Part shown: one piece after another, positions 8,962-16,625 of the stretch | Position numbering within the stretch: position 1 is the stretch's first letter | Layout of the letters: the number at the start of each line of letters is the position of its first letter | DNA from: CAVPOO01 sp963707015 | GTDB lineage: Bacteria > Pseudomonadota > Gammaproteobacteria > Thiohalobacterales > Thiohalobacteraceae | Reading direction: 5' to 3' | Length of the DNA stretch: 64,000 nt | NCBI GenBank assembly: GCA_963707015.1 | Contig: CAVPOO010000015.1 | Location: forward strand, 124,001-188,000 | Notes under the pieces: model-generated | Seen by the model: the letters and a program-made list of their open reading frames with translations, nothing else | Database searches by the model: none | What the model was told of the DNA's origin: nothing | Translations under genes and position numbers: made by a program

Positions 8962-9882
8962 ATGACCGAGATCAGTCGCGACGCCGTAAGAACCTATCTG
9001 CTCGAGCTACAGGATCGCATCTGTCGGTCATTCGAGAAGCTCGACGGTGAACGAACCTTCCGCGAGGACCAATGGGAACGGGAAGGCGGTGGAGGTGGAC
9101 AATCGCGTGTTCTCGAGGAAGGCGGCGTCTTCGAAAAGGCTGGCATCAATTATTCCCATGTTTATGGAACTGCGCTGCCGGCGTCCGCGACGGCCCAGCG
9201 ACCCGAACTGGCTGGGCGAAGCTTCGAGGCCATGGGGGTCTCACTGGTCATTCACCCCTGGAACCCCTATGTACCCACCTCGCATGCCAACGTGCGTTTT
9301 TTTGTGGCAGACAAACCGGACACAGCACCCGTCTGGTGGTTCGGCGGCGGTTTCGATCTGACGCCCTACTATGGCTTTGAGGAAGACGCCTGCCATTGGC
9401 ACCAAGAGGCAGCCAGGGCTTGTGAACCCTTTGGTGCAGACACTTACCCGCGTTTCAAGAAATGGTGCGACGAATATTTCTTCCTGAAACACCGTGGGGA
9501 ACCACGCGGTGTGGGCGGTCTGTTTTTCGACGACCTGAACGAGTGGGGCTTTGATCAGTGCTTCGCCTTTATGCGCAGCATCGGTGATCATTACCTGCAG
9601 GCCTACATGCCGATTGTCGAGCGCCGCAAGAGGCTGGCCTACGGTGACCGAGAACGCGATTTTCAGCTTTACCGCCGTGGGCGTTACGTGGAATTCAACC
9701 TGGTCTACGACCGAGGGACCTTGTTCGGCTTACAGTCCGGTGGCCGCACGGAATCTATCCTGATGTCATTGCCGCCCAAGGTTATCTGGCGCTACGACTG
9801 GCATCCGCAAGCAGGTACTGACGAGGCACGCCTCTATGAGGTATTTTTGCAGCCAAAAGACTGGCTTGGCAGCTGTACTTAG
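8962..9882 (+). CDS. hemF: Oxygen-dependent coproporphyrinogen III oxidase
   Basis: HemF carries out the aerobic oxidative decarboxylation of coproporphyrinogen III to protoporphyrinogen IX in haem synthesis. The protein is close to E. coli HemF over its whole length: REGGGGGQSRVL, NPYVPTSHANVR, GGFDLTPYYGF, LYRRGRYVEFNLV and GRTESILMSLPP are all present. I prefer the ATG at 8962 (306 residues), since CAGG lies 9-12 nt upstream and it aligns best with homologues; the ATG at 8953 adds three residues. A 7-bp hairpin (ATTCGGG/CCCGAAT) lies just upstream, of unknown meaning. hemB, hemC and hemD are elsewhere in the window. Confidence 0.97.
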   Translation: MTEISRDAVRTYLLELQDRICRSFEKLDGERTFREDQWEREGGGGGQSRVLEEGGVFEKAGINYSHVYGTALPASATAQRPELAGRSFEAMGVSLVIHPWNPYVPTSHANVRFFVADKPDTAPVWWFGGGFDLTPYYGFEEDACHWHQEAARACEPFGADTYPRFKKWCDEYFFLKHRGEPRGVGGLFFDDLNEWGFDQCFAFMRSIGDHYLQAYMPIVERRKRLAYGDRERDFQLYRRGRYVEFNLVYDRGTLFGLQSGGRTESILMSLPPKVIWRYDWHPQAGTDEARLYEVFLQPKDWLGSCT

Positions 9883-10132
9883 CCTGGATCCCTGCCTCGC
9901 GCAGAGCGCGAAACCCGTCAGGCTGATTCTGCCTGTAGCAATTCGAGCGGAAATATGGCGACGGAGTTGGCAGGAACCCGCGCCTTTTGACACAATGTTG
10001 AGAAATACCGAGTTGTCTCCTGCTCAACCCGCTCCCATCTGGCGACCCCTGCCGAAAAATGGATGGAGTCCTCTACGAAATGTAAGATAGCCTGAATTGT
10101 CATGAATTCGTCCGAAATATAAGGTACTTGGC

Positions 10133-10303
10133 ATGAAAAAATGGGAATGTGTCGTTTGCGGATTTATCTATGACGAAGCCGAAGGCCTACCGGAAGAGGG
10201 CATTGTGCCCGGCACCCGGTGGGAAGATATTCCGGAAGACTGGGCCTGCCCCGAGTGCGGTGTCTCAAAGGCGGACTTTGAAATGCTTGAACTCGAGGTC
10301 TGA
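10133..10303 (+). CDS. rubA: Rubredoxin
   Basis: A 56-residue one-electron iron protein. Both CxxC iron-binding knuckles are present: CVVC at residues 6-9 and CPEC at 39-42, in the family contexts WECVVCGFIYDEAEG and DWACPECGVSK. AAGG lies about 8 nt upstream of the ATG. Rubredoxins pass electrons to alkane hydroxylases, to peroxide and superoxide reductases, or to flavoproteins; no such partner is adjacent, so the acceptor is unknown. The 250 bp between hemF and this gene hold nothing else that I can support. Confidence 0.95.
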   Translation: MKKWECVVCGFIYDEAEGLPEEGIVPGTRWEDIPEDWACPECGVSKADFEMLELEV

Positions 10304-10470
10304 GTTCAGGCTTTTCCCGACACCACGCGGCTCATCCGGATTGCCGCAGACGAAGATACTTGCGTCGTACCGGCTGGAACGGTCTTAAAGGAAAATGCTA
10401 GCCCCCGAGCAAACGGCTCCCCATCATCAACTCGGCGACCACGTGTCTGCCCGTCTTCGTCCCTGTCAGC

Positions 10471-10502
10471 AGATAAAAAAAACCCCGCGGTTAGGCGGGG
10501 TC
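10471..10502 (-). terminator. Intrinsic terminator downstream of the 6S-like RNA
   Basis: Read on the minus strand, a GC-rich stem (ACCCCGC against GCGGGGT, short TAACC loop) is followed by a run of eight T. There is no T run on the plus strand, so the direction is clear. No protein gene on the minus strand leads into it for more than 400 bp, so it most likely ends the RNA at 10552-10732. Confidence 0.85.
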
Positions 10503-10551
10503 AAAACGCTTTTCAGCGTCGGAGGAGTCGATCCGAAAAGGAGCCGCCAGC

Positions 10552-10732
10552 CGCCTGGTCCTCTGTGACATGAGCCCGTTCTGTTGAACCTGTACGACTC
10601 ACCTGTATGGGCCGAGTGACATTTCAGGAGTTCCGTCTCGCGGATCTGCACACCATGTCAGCAACCGCCCGGCATGGTTCAGATACTTTAGGGTTCAAAG
10701 ATACCCGGACTCATGCCACAGAGGACCAAACA
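10552..10732 (-). ncRNA. ssrS: Candidate 6S-like structured RNA (about 180 nt)
   Basis: On the minus strand the 5' arm GGTCCTCTGTGGCATGAG (10727-10710) pairs with CTCATGTCACAGAGGACC (10574-10557) over 18 bp, with one G-U that would be an A-C mismatch if the plus strand were the RNA. A few wobble pairs extend it outward. Inside come a small internal loop, a 7-bp helix TTGAACC/GGTTCAA, an open bubble of about 20 nt per side, then a long apical arm (TGACAT/ATGTCA, then TCCG/CGGA). A rod of about 180 nt with a central bubble is the hallmark of 6S RNA, which binds sigma-70 RNA polymerase. ygfA and zapA, its usual neighbours, are absent. The family call is inferred from fold only. The rest of 10304-10944 has no gene that I can support. 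Confidence 0.6.
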
Positions 10733-10913
10733 CACCGCCTTCGTCCTTCTCGATGCAGCGATCATCTTGAAACAAACCCGGTCAATGATCCCTGCAGTCA
10801 GCCTAGTCAATGCAAGGCTGGTGCCAAACAGCCAGAAAGCATAACAATATGTATAACAACAATAGGTTATAGTCTGAATGCAATGACTCAGAGTAAGCAT
10901 AATCCGTCGTCGG

Positions 10914-10936
10914 ACGGCAGAATGTGCCGTTTTTTT
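10914..10936 (+). terminator. Plus-strand intrinsic terminator
   Basis: ACGGCA (10914-10919) pairs with TGCCGT (10925-10930), loop GAATG, and the T run reaches 10936. It points rightward although the next gene, the BASS transporter, ends here on the minus strand. It may end a plus-strand transcript from the rubredoxin or from the AT-rich segment at 10836-10880. Confidence 0.6.
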
Positions 10937-10944
10937 GCGCCCGT

Positions 10945-11907
10945 TTACCGACAGGTGGCGGGGAACCGTCGTCGCCAGTAGCTGCTGGCACCGGCTGCTG
11001 TGAGAATGCACCAGACGGCAAACAGCGCCCCCGGCAGCGCCGTTTCCGAAGAAAAATGCTTGAGCGCCAGCGCAACGCCGAGGCCTGCATTCTGCATTCC
11101 GATCTCAATGGCCAATGCCAATCGGTGGCGGTAATCAAAGCGATATAATCGCGCCAGCCACCACCCCGCCAGATAACCCAAGCCATTTACAGCGACGACT
11201 GCCAGCATCACAAGCGGGCCCATGCTCGCAATCGACGCCTGATTGGCAGCAACCGCATAGCCGCAAATGATGACGATTGCGATAGCGGCGATTGCCGGCG
11301 CGACCGCACGCGCCTCGAGCGCTCGGTTGCCCAAGGCTTGCCTGAGCGCCATGCCACCCAGGAGCGGCGCAAGAACCGTGAGCAGAATCGTCTGCATCAT
11401 TGGCCAAAACTCGATCTTAAGGAAGACACCCCCAAGCAGCTTGACGAGCGCAGGTGTCAGGATGGGCGAGAGGAAGGTCGCGACGGTAGTCAGCGACACT
11501 GAGTAGGCGACTGCACCACCGGCGAGATAGACGATTACGTTGCTGGCCATCGCACCTGGCGCGCAGGCAACGATCACAAAACCGACGGCGAGCTCCGGCG
11601 AAAGAGGCAGCAGCAGTGCTGCCATGAACCCCAGTAGCGGCATTACCGTATACTGAGTCAAAACGCCCAGGCCGATCCGCTGCGGCTCACGCAGAGTGTC
11701 TCTCAGTTCCTCAGGCTCCAGAACCACGCCGAGCGCAAACATCGTCGCCGCAAAAAACCAGAGAAAGCTGCTTTTGAAGATGAGAAACAGCGGAGGATGC
11801 AGATAGGCCGTCAGCGCACTTAACAGTGTCAGGGGTGCCAGGTGGTTGGCAATAAGAACAAATGGACGCATGAAAAGGATCGCAAAGTCCTTAACCGATC
11901 GTGTCAT
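10945..11907 (-). CDS. Bile acid:sodium symporter (BASS) family transporter
   Basis: A 320-residue inner-membrane protein with about nine or ten hydrophobic segments across the whole length. The motif ACAPGAMASNVIVYLAGG and the segment EIGMQNAGLGVALAL are typical of the BASS family, whose members carry organic anions (bile acids, pantoate, pyruvate) with sodium. The substrate cannot be read from sequence. Its start overlaps the end of the unknown gene upstream by 17 bp, so the two are translationally linked. Confidence 0.88.
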   Translation of the reverse strand: MTRSVKDFAILFMRPFVLIANHLAPLTLLSALTAYLHPPLFLIFKSSFLWFFAATMFALGVVLEPEELRDTLREPQRIGLGVLTQYTVMPLLGFMAALLLPLSPELAVGFVIVACAPGAMASNVIVYLAGGAVAYSVSLTTVATFLSPILTPALVKLLGGVFLKIEFWPMMQTILLTVLAPLLGGMALRQALGNRALEARAVAPAIAAIAIVIICGYAVAANQASIASMGPLVMLAVVAVNGLGYLAGWWLARLYRFDYRHRLALAIEIGMQNAGLGVALALKHFSSETALPGALFAVWCILTAAGASSYWRRRFPATCR

Positions 11908-12451
11908 CCGGCGAATATCGGCATCGGCCTGATGTGGCGGTTATCCCGCCAAGCCGCGCGATAATGCGTGCCTCCCCCAGCAAGCTCGTGAGATCCTGCG
12001 CTGCCGCCGGCTGCCGACCAAGAACCAGATGGCGCAGTAGCTCGTGCCGCTTCAGGACGCGAAAATAGTCCGCGGGCTTCAGCAAATTGGCAGCGCGAGA
12101 AAATCCTGAATCCAGATAATGCAGGGCGCCTGCCAGTTTGCGGCTGATCAGCAGCTGGCCAAACACGAGGTCAATAAGTGCATGCTGGTGCTCATCCGTT
12201 GATGTCGCCGCCAGACTCCGGTAATCCCCCTCAATTGAACGACCCAACCAGAAACTTGCCGCGATGTCCTGCAATCGGGCAGCAAAACAGTCTTCACCAT
12301 GCGCATAGCCATGCTGTAATGCCTGACGCGCCCGCCGCTGCAGATTGTCTGCAGCGGAATTCGTGATTGGGTCTGCGTACCAGTTTCCCAGGGGAGGATA
12401 TGCGCGACAGGGTGGCAGGAGAACCAGCATGTTAGGGGCAACGCTCGACAT
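11891..12451 (-). CDS. Protein of unknown function upstream of the BASS transporter
   Basis: I do not recognise this 186-residue protein. It appears soluble and mostly helical, with no signal peptide, no membrane segment and no cysteine cluster. The middle part is rich in His and aromatic residues (HGYAHGEDCF, then DEHQHALIDLVFGQLL). The ATG at 12451 is preferred; an in-frame TTG at 12460 would add three residues. It overlaps the BASS gene by 17 bp and is divergent from hemB, so it may act with the transporter. Codon use looks like that of its neighbours. Confidence 0.7.
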   Translation of the reverse strand: MSSVAPNMLVLLPPCRAYPPLGNWYADPITNSAADNLQRRARQALQHGYAHGEDCFAARLQDIAASFWLGRSIEGDYRSLAATSTDEHQHALIDLVFGQLLISRKLAGALHYLDSGFSRAANLLKPADYFRVLKRHELLRHLVLGRQPAAAQDLTSLLGEARIIARLGGITATSGRCRYSPDDTIG

Positions 12452-12558
12452 CTGACTCAATGCTTACCTAATGACAGCCTGCTGACTTCCTTTAGCATCG
12501 GGTGCCATGGCGTTACACTGCCACTTGATTCCAATGATAACCCGTAGAGGTAAGAGCA

Positions 12559-13578
12559 GTGGGCAATTTCGAGACAGGCCGCGGCATTTTTCCACAGGTA
12601 CGCATGCGACGCATGCGGCGCGATGACTTTTCCCGCCGCTTGATGAGGGAAAATCAGCTATCAGTGGATGATCTAATCTACCCCATGTTCATTCTTGAAG
12701 GTAAAGGAAATCGCGAACCGGTCAGCTCAATGCCGGGCATCGAGCGTGTCAGCATAGACGAATTATTGCAGGAAGCCAGTGAGCTGGCTGCACTCGGCGT
12801 CCCAGCAATCGCCCTGTTCCCCGTGACACCGGGCGACAAGAAGAGTGACGATGCGCGTGAGGCCTACAACCCCGAGGGACTCGCCCAACGGGCAGTTCGT
12901 GCCCTGAAAGCCGCAGTTCCAGAACTCGGCGTAATCACCGATGTCGCCCTCGACCCATTCACCACTCATGGCCAGGACGGCCTCATCGACGACAGTGGTT
13001 ATGTCCTGAACGATAAAACGGTGGATGTTCTTGTCAAACAGGCCGTCTCGCAGGCGCAGGCCGGAGCCGACATTGTCGCGCCATCTGACATGATGGACGG
13101 TCGTATAGGACGGATACGGCAGGCTCTGGAGGAGGGTGGATATATCAACACGCGGATACTGGCATATTCCGCCAAGTACGCGTCGAGTTTTTACGGGCCC
13201 TTCCGTGATGCCGTTGGCTCTGCTGCCAACCTCGGCGGCGGCAACAAGTACAGCTACCAGATGGACCCCGCGAACAGTGATGAGGCACTCTGGGAAGTTG
13301 CGCTCGACCTTGACGAGGGCGCGGACATGATCATGGTCAAGCCCGGCATGCCCTATCTGGACGTGGTGCGGCGCGTAAAAGAACAGTTCGGTGCCCCTAC
13401 CTATGTCTATCAGGTCAGCGGCGAATACGCCATGCTCAAAGCAGCCAGTGAGAACGGCTGGCTTGAGGAATCCAGCGTGGTGATGGAATCACTGCTCGCA
13501 TTCAAACGCGCTGGGGCGGACGGTATCCTGACGTACTTCGCGAAACAGGCCGCCGAATGGCTAAAAGAACGCCGCTAG
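12559..13578 (+). CDS. hemB: Porphobilinogen synthase (delta-aminolevulinic acid dehydratase)
   Basis: HemB condenses two 5-aminolevulinate molecules to porphobilinogen. The two active-site lysines are visible: K206 in AYSAKYASS and K261 in MVKPGMPYLD. The metal site reads DVALDPFTTHGQDG, with Asp where E. coli HemB has zinc-binding Cys, so this is the magnesium-type enzyme known from Pseudomonas. The start is GTG at 12559, preceded by AGAGGTAAGAG; homologues also have a short N-terminal extension before RMRRDDFSRRL. It is followed by aroE on the same strand. Confidence 0.96.
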   Translation: MGNFETGRGIFPQVRMRRMRRDDFSRRLMRENQLSVDDLIYPMFILEGKGNREPVSSMPGIERVSIDELLQEASELAALGVPAIALFPVTPGDKKSDDAREAYNPEGLAQRAVRALKAAVPELGVITDVALDPFTTHGQDGLIDDSGYVLNDKTVDVLVKQAVSQAQAGADIVAPSDMMDGRIGRIRQALEEGGYINTRILAYSAKYASSFYGPFRDAVGSAANLGGGNKYSYQMDPANSDEALWEVALDLDEGADMIMVKPGMPYLDVVRRVKEQFGAPTYVYQVSGEYAMLKAASENGWLEESSVVMESLLAFKRAGADGILTYFAKQAAEWLKERR

Positions 13579-13618
13579 GCACAGTGCTCGCTTAAGGATG
13601 CCACTGAGCCGGAAGGCC

Positions 13619-14461
13619 ATGAAAGAAATAACGCCGCAGATTGACCGGTATGCGGTGATGGGAAATCCCATTGCCCACAGCAAATCCCCGCAGATCCACA
13701 AATGCTTTGCGGAACAGACCAGCCAGCAGATGCGCTACGACGCCATCCTGGTCGAGCGGGGAAACTTCCCACGCGCCGTCGCCGATTTCCACACCCAGGG
13801 CGGCAAAGGACTCAACATCACGGTGCCTTTCAAGCTCGAGGCATGGGCTCTGGCCGAGCTTCGCAGCCCGCGCGCGGAACTCGCCGGATCGGTCAACACC
13901 TTTCTATGGCAGGAGGACGGCAAGCTCTTTGGTGACAACACGGACGGCGCAGGACTCATCAGGGATCTCGTGGTGAATCATGGCGTCCAGCTTGCCGACA
14001 TGGATATCCTCTTGCTCGGCGCCGGGGGCGCGGCGCGCGGCGTACTTCATCCCTTACTTGAGCAGCGGCCGCTAAAGCTCGTCATCGCGAATCGAACACC
14101 GGACAAAGCTGTGTCACTCGCCAACGAATTCTCCGACCATGGCCCGGTCGTCGGCGGCGGTTTCAAAGATGTCGCAGAGGAAGCCTTCGATCTGGTCATA
14201 AATGCAACGGCGGCGAGTCTGGCAGGTGAAGTGCCACCAATACCCGACAGAGCGCTGCGAGCGGGGGGCTGTTGCTACGACATGATGTACGCAAGCAGAC
14301 CCACCGCCTTTTTACGCTGGGGCAAGCAGCATGGCGCCGGACTCGCTGTCGACGGCCTGGGCATGCTGGTTGAACAGGCTGCCGAGTCGTTCTTTCTATG
14401 GCGTGGCCTTCGGCCGGAAACCAGTCGGGTAATCAGGGCACTGAGACAATCGCCAAATTGA
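13619..14461 (+). CDS. aroE: Shikimate dehydrogenase
   Basis: AroE reduces 3-dehydroshikimate to shikimate with NADPH. The 280-residue protein shows the substrate-binding motif HSKSPQIHK near residue 17, LNITVPFK with the catalytic Lys, and the NADP-binding GAGGAARG followed by the NRT loop. The ATG at 13619 has GGAAGG close upstream; the in-frame ATG at 13598 directly abuts its only purine run, so I judged it less likely. It sits 40 bp after hemB and converges on yrdA. In E. coli aroE and yrdA are also close neighbours. Confidence 0.95.
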   Translation: MKEITPQIDRYAVMGNPIAHSKSPQIHKCFAEQTSQQMRYDAILVERGNFPRAVADFHTQGGKGLNITVPFKLEAWALAELRSPRAELAGSVNTFLWQEDGKLFGDNTDGAGLIRDLVVNHGVQLADMDILLLGAGGAARGVLHPLLEQRPLKLVIANRTPDKAVSLANEFSDHGPVVGGGFKDVAEEAFDLVINATAASLAGEVPPIPDRALRAGGCCYDMMYASRPTAFLRWGKQHGAGLAVDGLGMLVEQAAESFFLWRGLRPETSRVIRALRQSPN

Positions 14462-14528
14462 TGCGATCGCCATCGCAGGGTTATCCCAAAACGTCATCAC
14501 GCTCAAACCGGCCAGCTGTTCGTCCATA

Positions 14529-15062
14529 TCAGACACGCCGGGCATGCCGTCTGGCAAGCTGGACGTAATAGTCGGCCGAATAATCGAGATAATCGCACTC
14601 CTGGGAAGTAAGTTCACGCGCCCGCCGCACCGGGCTGCCTCGCCAGAGAAAACCGCCTTCAAGCACCTTGCCGGGTGCCACCAGGCTACCAGCGGCAAGC
14701 ATCGCACCGCGTTCGATACGCGCCCCGTCTAACACAATAGACCCCATTCCAATCAAACAGATATCTTCGATTTCGCAGCCGTGCAAAACGACATGGTGAC
14801 CGACCGTAATACGATTTCCAAGACGCAACCCAAAGCCACCGGGGGCGTATTCGCTATCATGGCTAACATGAAGTATTGATCCATCCTGAATATTGGTGTA
14901 CGCACCAATTTTAATGCTGTTTATATCGCCGCGGATCACGGTCAGCGGCCAGACCGAGGAATCTGCGCCAATCTCGACATCGCCAATGACCAGGGCGGCC
15001 GGATCAATGTAGGCAGACCCGGCAATGCGTGGGATCAGGTTTTCGAAGGGGCGGGTAGACAT
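14529..15062 (-). CDS. yrdA: Gamma carbonic anhydrase family protein YrdA
   Basis: A 177-residue left-handed beta-helix protein with repeated hexapeptides from about residue 12 to 140. The metal-binding His pattern of gamma-class carbonic anhydrases is present: ILHVSH, then VGHHVVLHG. Such trimers bind zinc or iron at the subunit interface, but many bacterial members show little measured carbonic anhydrase activity, so the reaction is uncertain. It converges on aroE with a 67-bp gap. Confidence 0.9.
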   Translation of the reverse strand: MSTRPFENLIPRIAGSAYIDPAALVIGDVEIGADSSVWPLTVIRGDINSIKIGAYTNIQDGSILHVSHDSEYAPGGFGLRLGNRITVGHHVVLHGCEIEDICLIGMGSIVLDGARIERGAMLAAGSLVAPGKVLEGGFLWRGSPVRRARELTSQECDYLDYSADYYVQLARRHARRV

Positions 15063-15168
15063 AATGAAAGATTAAGCGGCAGATCCGGATCCAGCCTACT
15101 GAAGGGCATGACTGACTTGCGGCTGTATATCCCCCTCTGATCTGTGTACCTTCAGCTCTTATCCCGGA

Positions 15169-16518
15169 TTATTTCATCGTAACCAACTCTTCCGCACTCG
15201 TCGGATGAATTGCAACAGTATCGTCGAGATCCCGCTTGGTCGCGCCCATGCGGATCGCCACCGCGAAACCCTGCAGCATTTCGTCGGCGCCGGAGCCAAT
15301 TATATGACAACCGACCACTTTCTCCCGGGCGCCGACGGTCACGAGCTTCATCGCCGTTTGCCGCTTGCGGTCCGTGAGCGCATGGTACATGCCGGTGAAC
15401 TGAGTCTGGTAGATCTTTACGGCTTCTCCATGGATCTCACGCGCCTGCTCTTCGGTAAGACCCACCGTCCCGATAGGAGGGTGACTGAAAACCACAGTGG
15501 AGATATGCTCGTAGGGCAGATACCGGTCACTCTTACCGCCGAACAAGCGGTCAGCCAGTCTGCGGCCGGCCGCGATGGCGACCGGCGTGAGGGGCGCCTT
15601 GTTGGTCACATCGCCAATGGCATAGATTCCCGGAACATTGGTATTCTCAAACCTGTCACTGGGCAAATAGCCCTGCGCATCCATTTCGATACCGACTGCG
15701 GCCAAACCAAGCCCGGCGGTCGCCGGCGTCCGGCCAACGGCCCAGATCAACTGATCGAAGCCCTCCAGCCGCTGCCCATTGTCGCACTCTATGCACAGAC
15801 TGCCGTCCGACTCGCGCACCAGATCCTTCACCTGCGTTCCGGCCAGAATGTCAATGCCGTCCTCGAGCATCTCCGCCATCAGGCTCTCGCGCAGCATGGC
15901 ATCGAAACGCCGCAACAGGTGCTCACGGCGCAGCAGCATGGTGACGTGTGCTCCGAGCGCGTTTAACATCCCCGCAAGTTCTACCGCGATATAGCCGGCA
16001 CCGACCACCGCGACACGCCGAGGCAGCTCCGTCAGCTCGAAAAAGCCGTCGGACGTAACACCGAACTCTGCACCGGAGATCTGCGGAATCGCCGGATAAC
16101 CACCGACTGCAATCACAATGTGGTCGGCGCTATATTCCTCATTGCCCACCGCCAGTCGATGGCTGTCCACAAAACGCGCCTCACCGACTATCTCGTCAAT
16201 ATCAGAGTCGACAAGATAGGTGTGATACCACTGATTGATTCCCTGTACATAGGTATCACGGCCTTCCTTGAGCGCCTCCCAGTTGAACTTCGTCTCGCCC
16301 ACCAGGAATCCGTAGCCCATGGCGTCTTCCAGAGTATGCGCAATGCAGGCGCCGAACCACATCACTTTTTTCGGTACGCAGCCACGGTTCACACAGGTGC
16401 CCCCCAGCGCATCTCGTTCAATGACAGCACATTTTGCGCCGTAGCGTGCGGCACGTTCGGCAACAGAGACGCCGCCACTCCCGCCACCAATCGCAATCAG
16501 ATCATAGTGTTTTGCCAT
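15169..16518 (-). CDS. gor: Glutathione reductase
   Basis: A cytosolic flavoprotein disulfide reductase of 449 residues. It has the N-terminal FAD motif GGGSGGVSVAER, the redox-active disulfide GGTCVNRGCVPKK, the NAD(P)-binding GAGYIAVELAG, the second FAD motif YAIGDV, and the C-terminal catalytic HPTSAEE. The MLLRREHLLRRFD segment after the second nucleotide fold is consistent with NADPH preference. I chose the ATG at 16518, preceded by GGAGAAG at the right distance; the open frame runs 27 bases further without a ribosome site. It is divergent from prlC, and gor and prlC are also close in E. coli. Confidence 0.94.
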   Translation of the reverse strand: MAKHYDLIAIGGGSGGVSVAERAARYGAKCAVIERDALGGTCVNRGCVPKKVMWFGACIAHTLEDAMGYGFLVGETKFNWEALKEGRDTYVQGINQWYHTYLVDSDIDEIVGEARFVDSHRLAVGNEEYSADHIVIAVGGYPAIPQISGAEFGVTSDGFFELTELPRRVAVVGAGYIAVELAGMLNALGAHVTMLLRREHLLRRFDAMLRESLMAEMLEDGIDILAGTQVKDLVRESDGSLCIECDNGQRLEGFDQLIWAVGRTPATAGLGLAAVGIEMDAQGYLPSDRFENTNVPGIYAIGDVTNKAPLTPVAIAAGRRLADRLFGGKSDRYLPYEHISTVVFSHPPIGTVGLTEEQAREIHGEAVKIYQTQFTGMYHALTDRKRQTAMKLVTVGAREKVVGCHIIGSGADEMLQGFAVAIRMGATKRDLDDTVAIHPTSAEELVTMK

Positions 16519-16625
16519 AACTTCTCCACTCGTACGATGACCCACCTAACGCCCCGGGATGGGGAAATGATAGAGTAATGCCTCTGCGATCCCAATAGAC
16601 AAGTCATTGAAATGAGGTCACGACA

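Noticed and set aside
12528..12541. FNR-like half site TTGAT before hemB
   Set aside because: The second half matches the consensus at only 3 of 5 positions.
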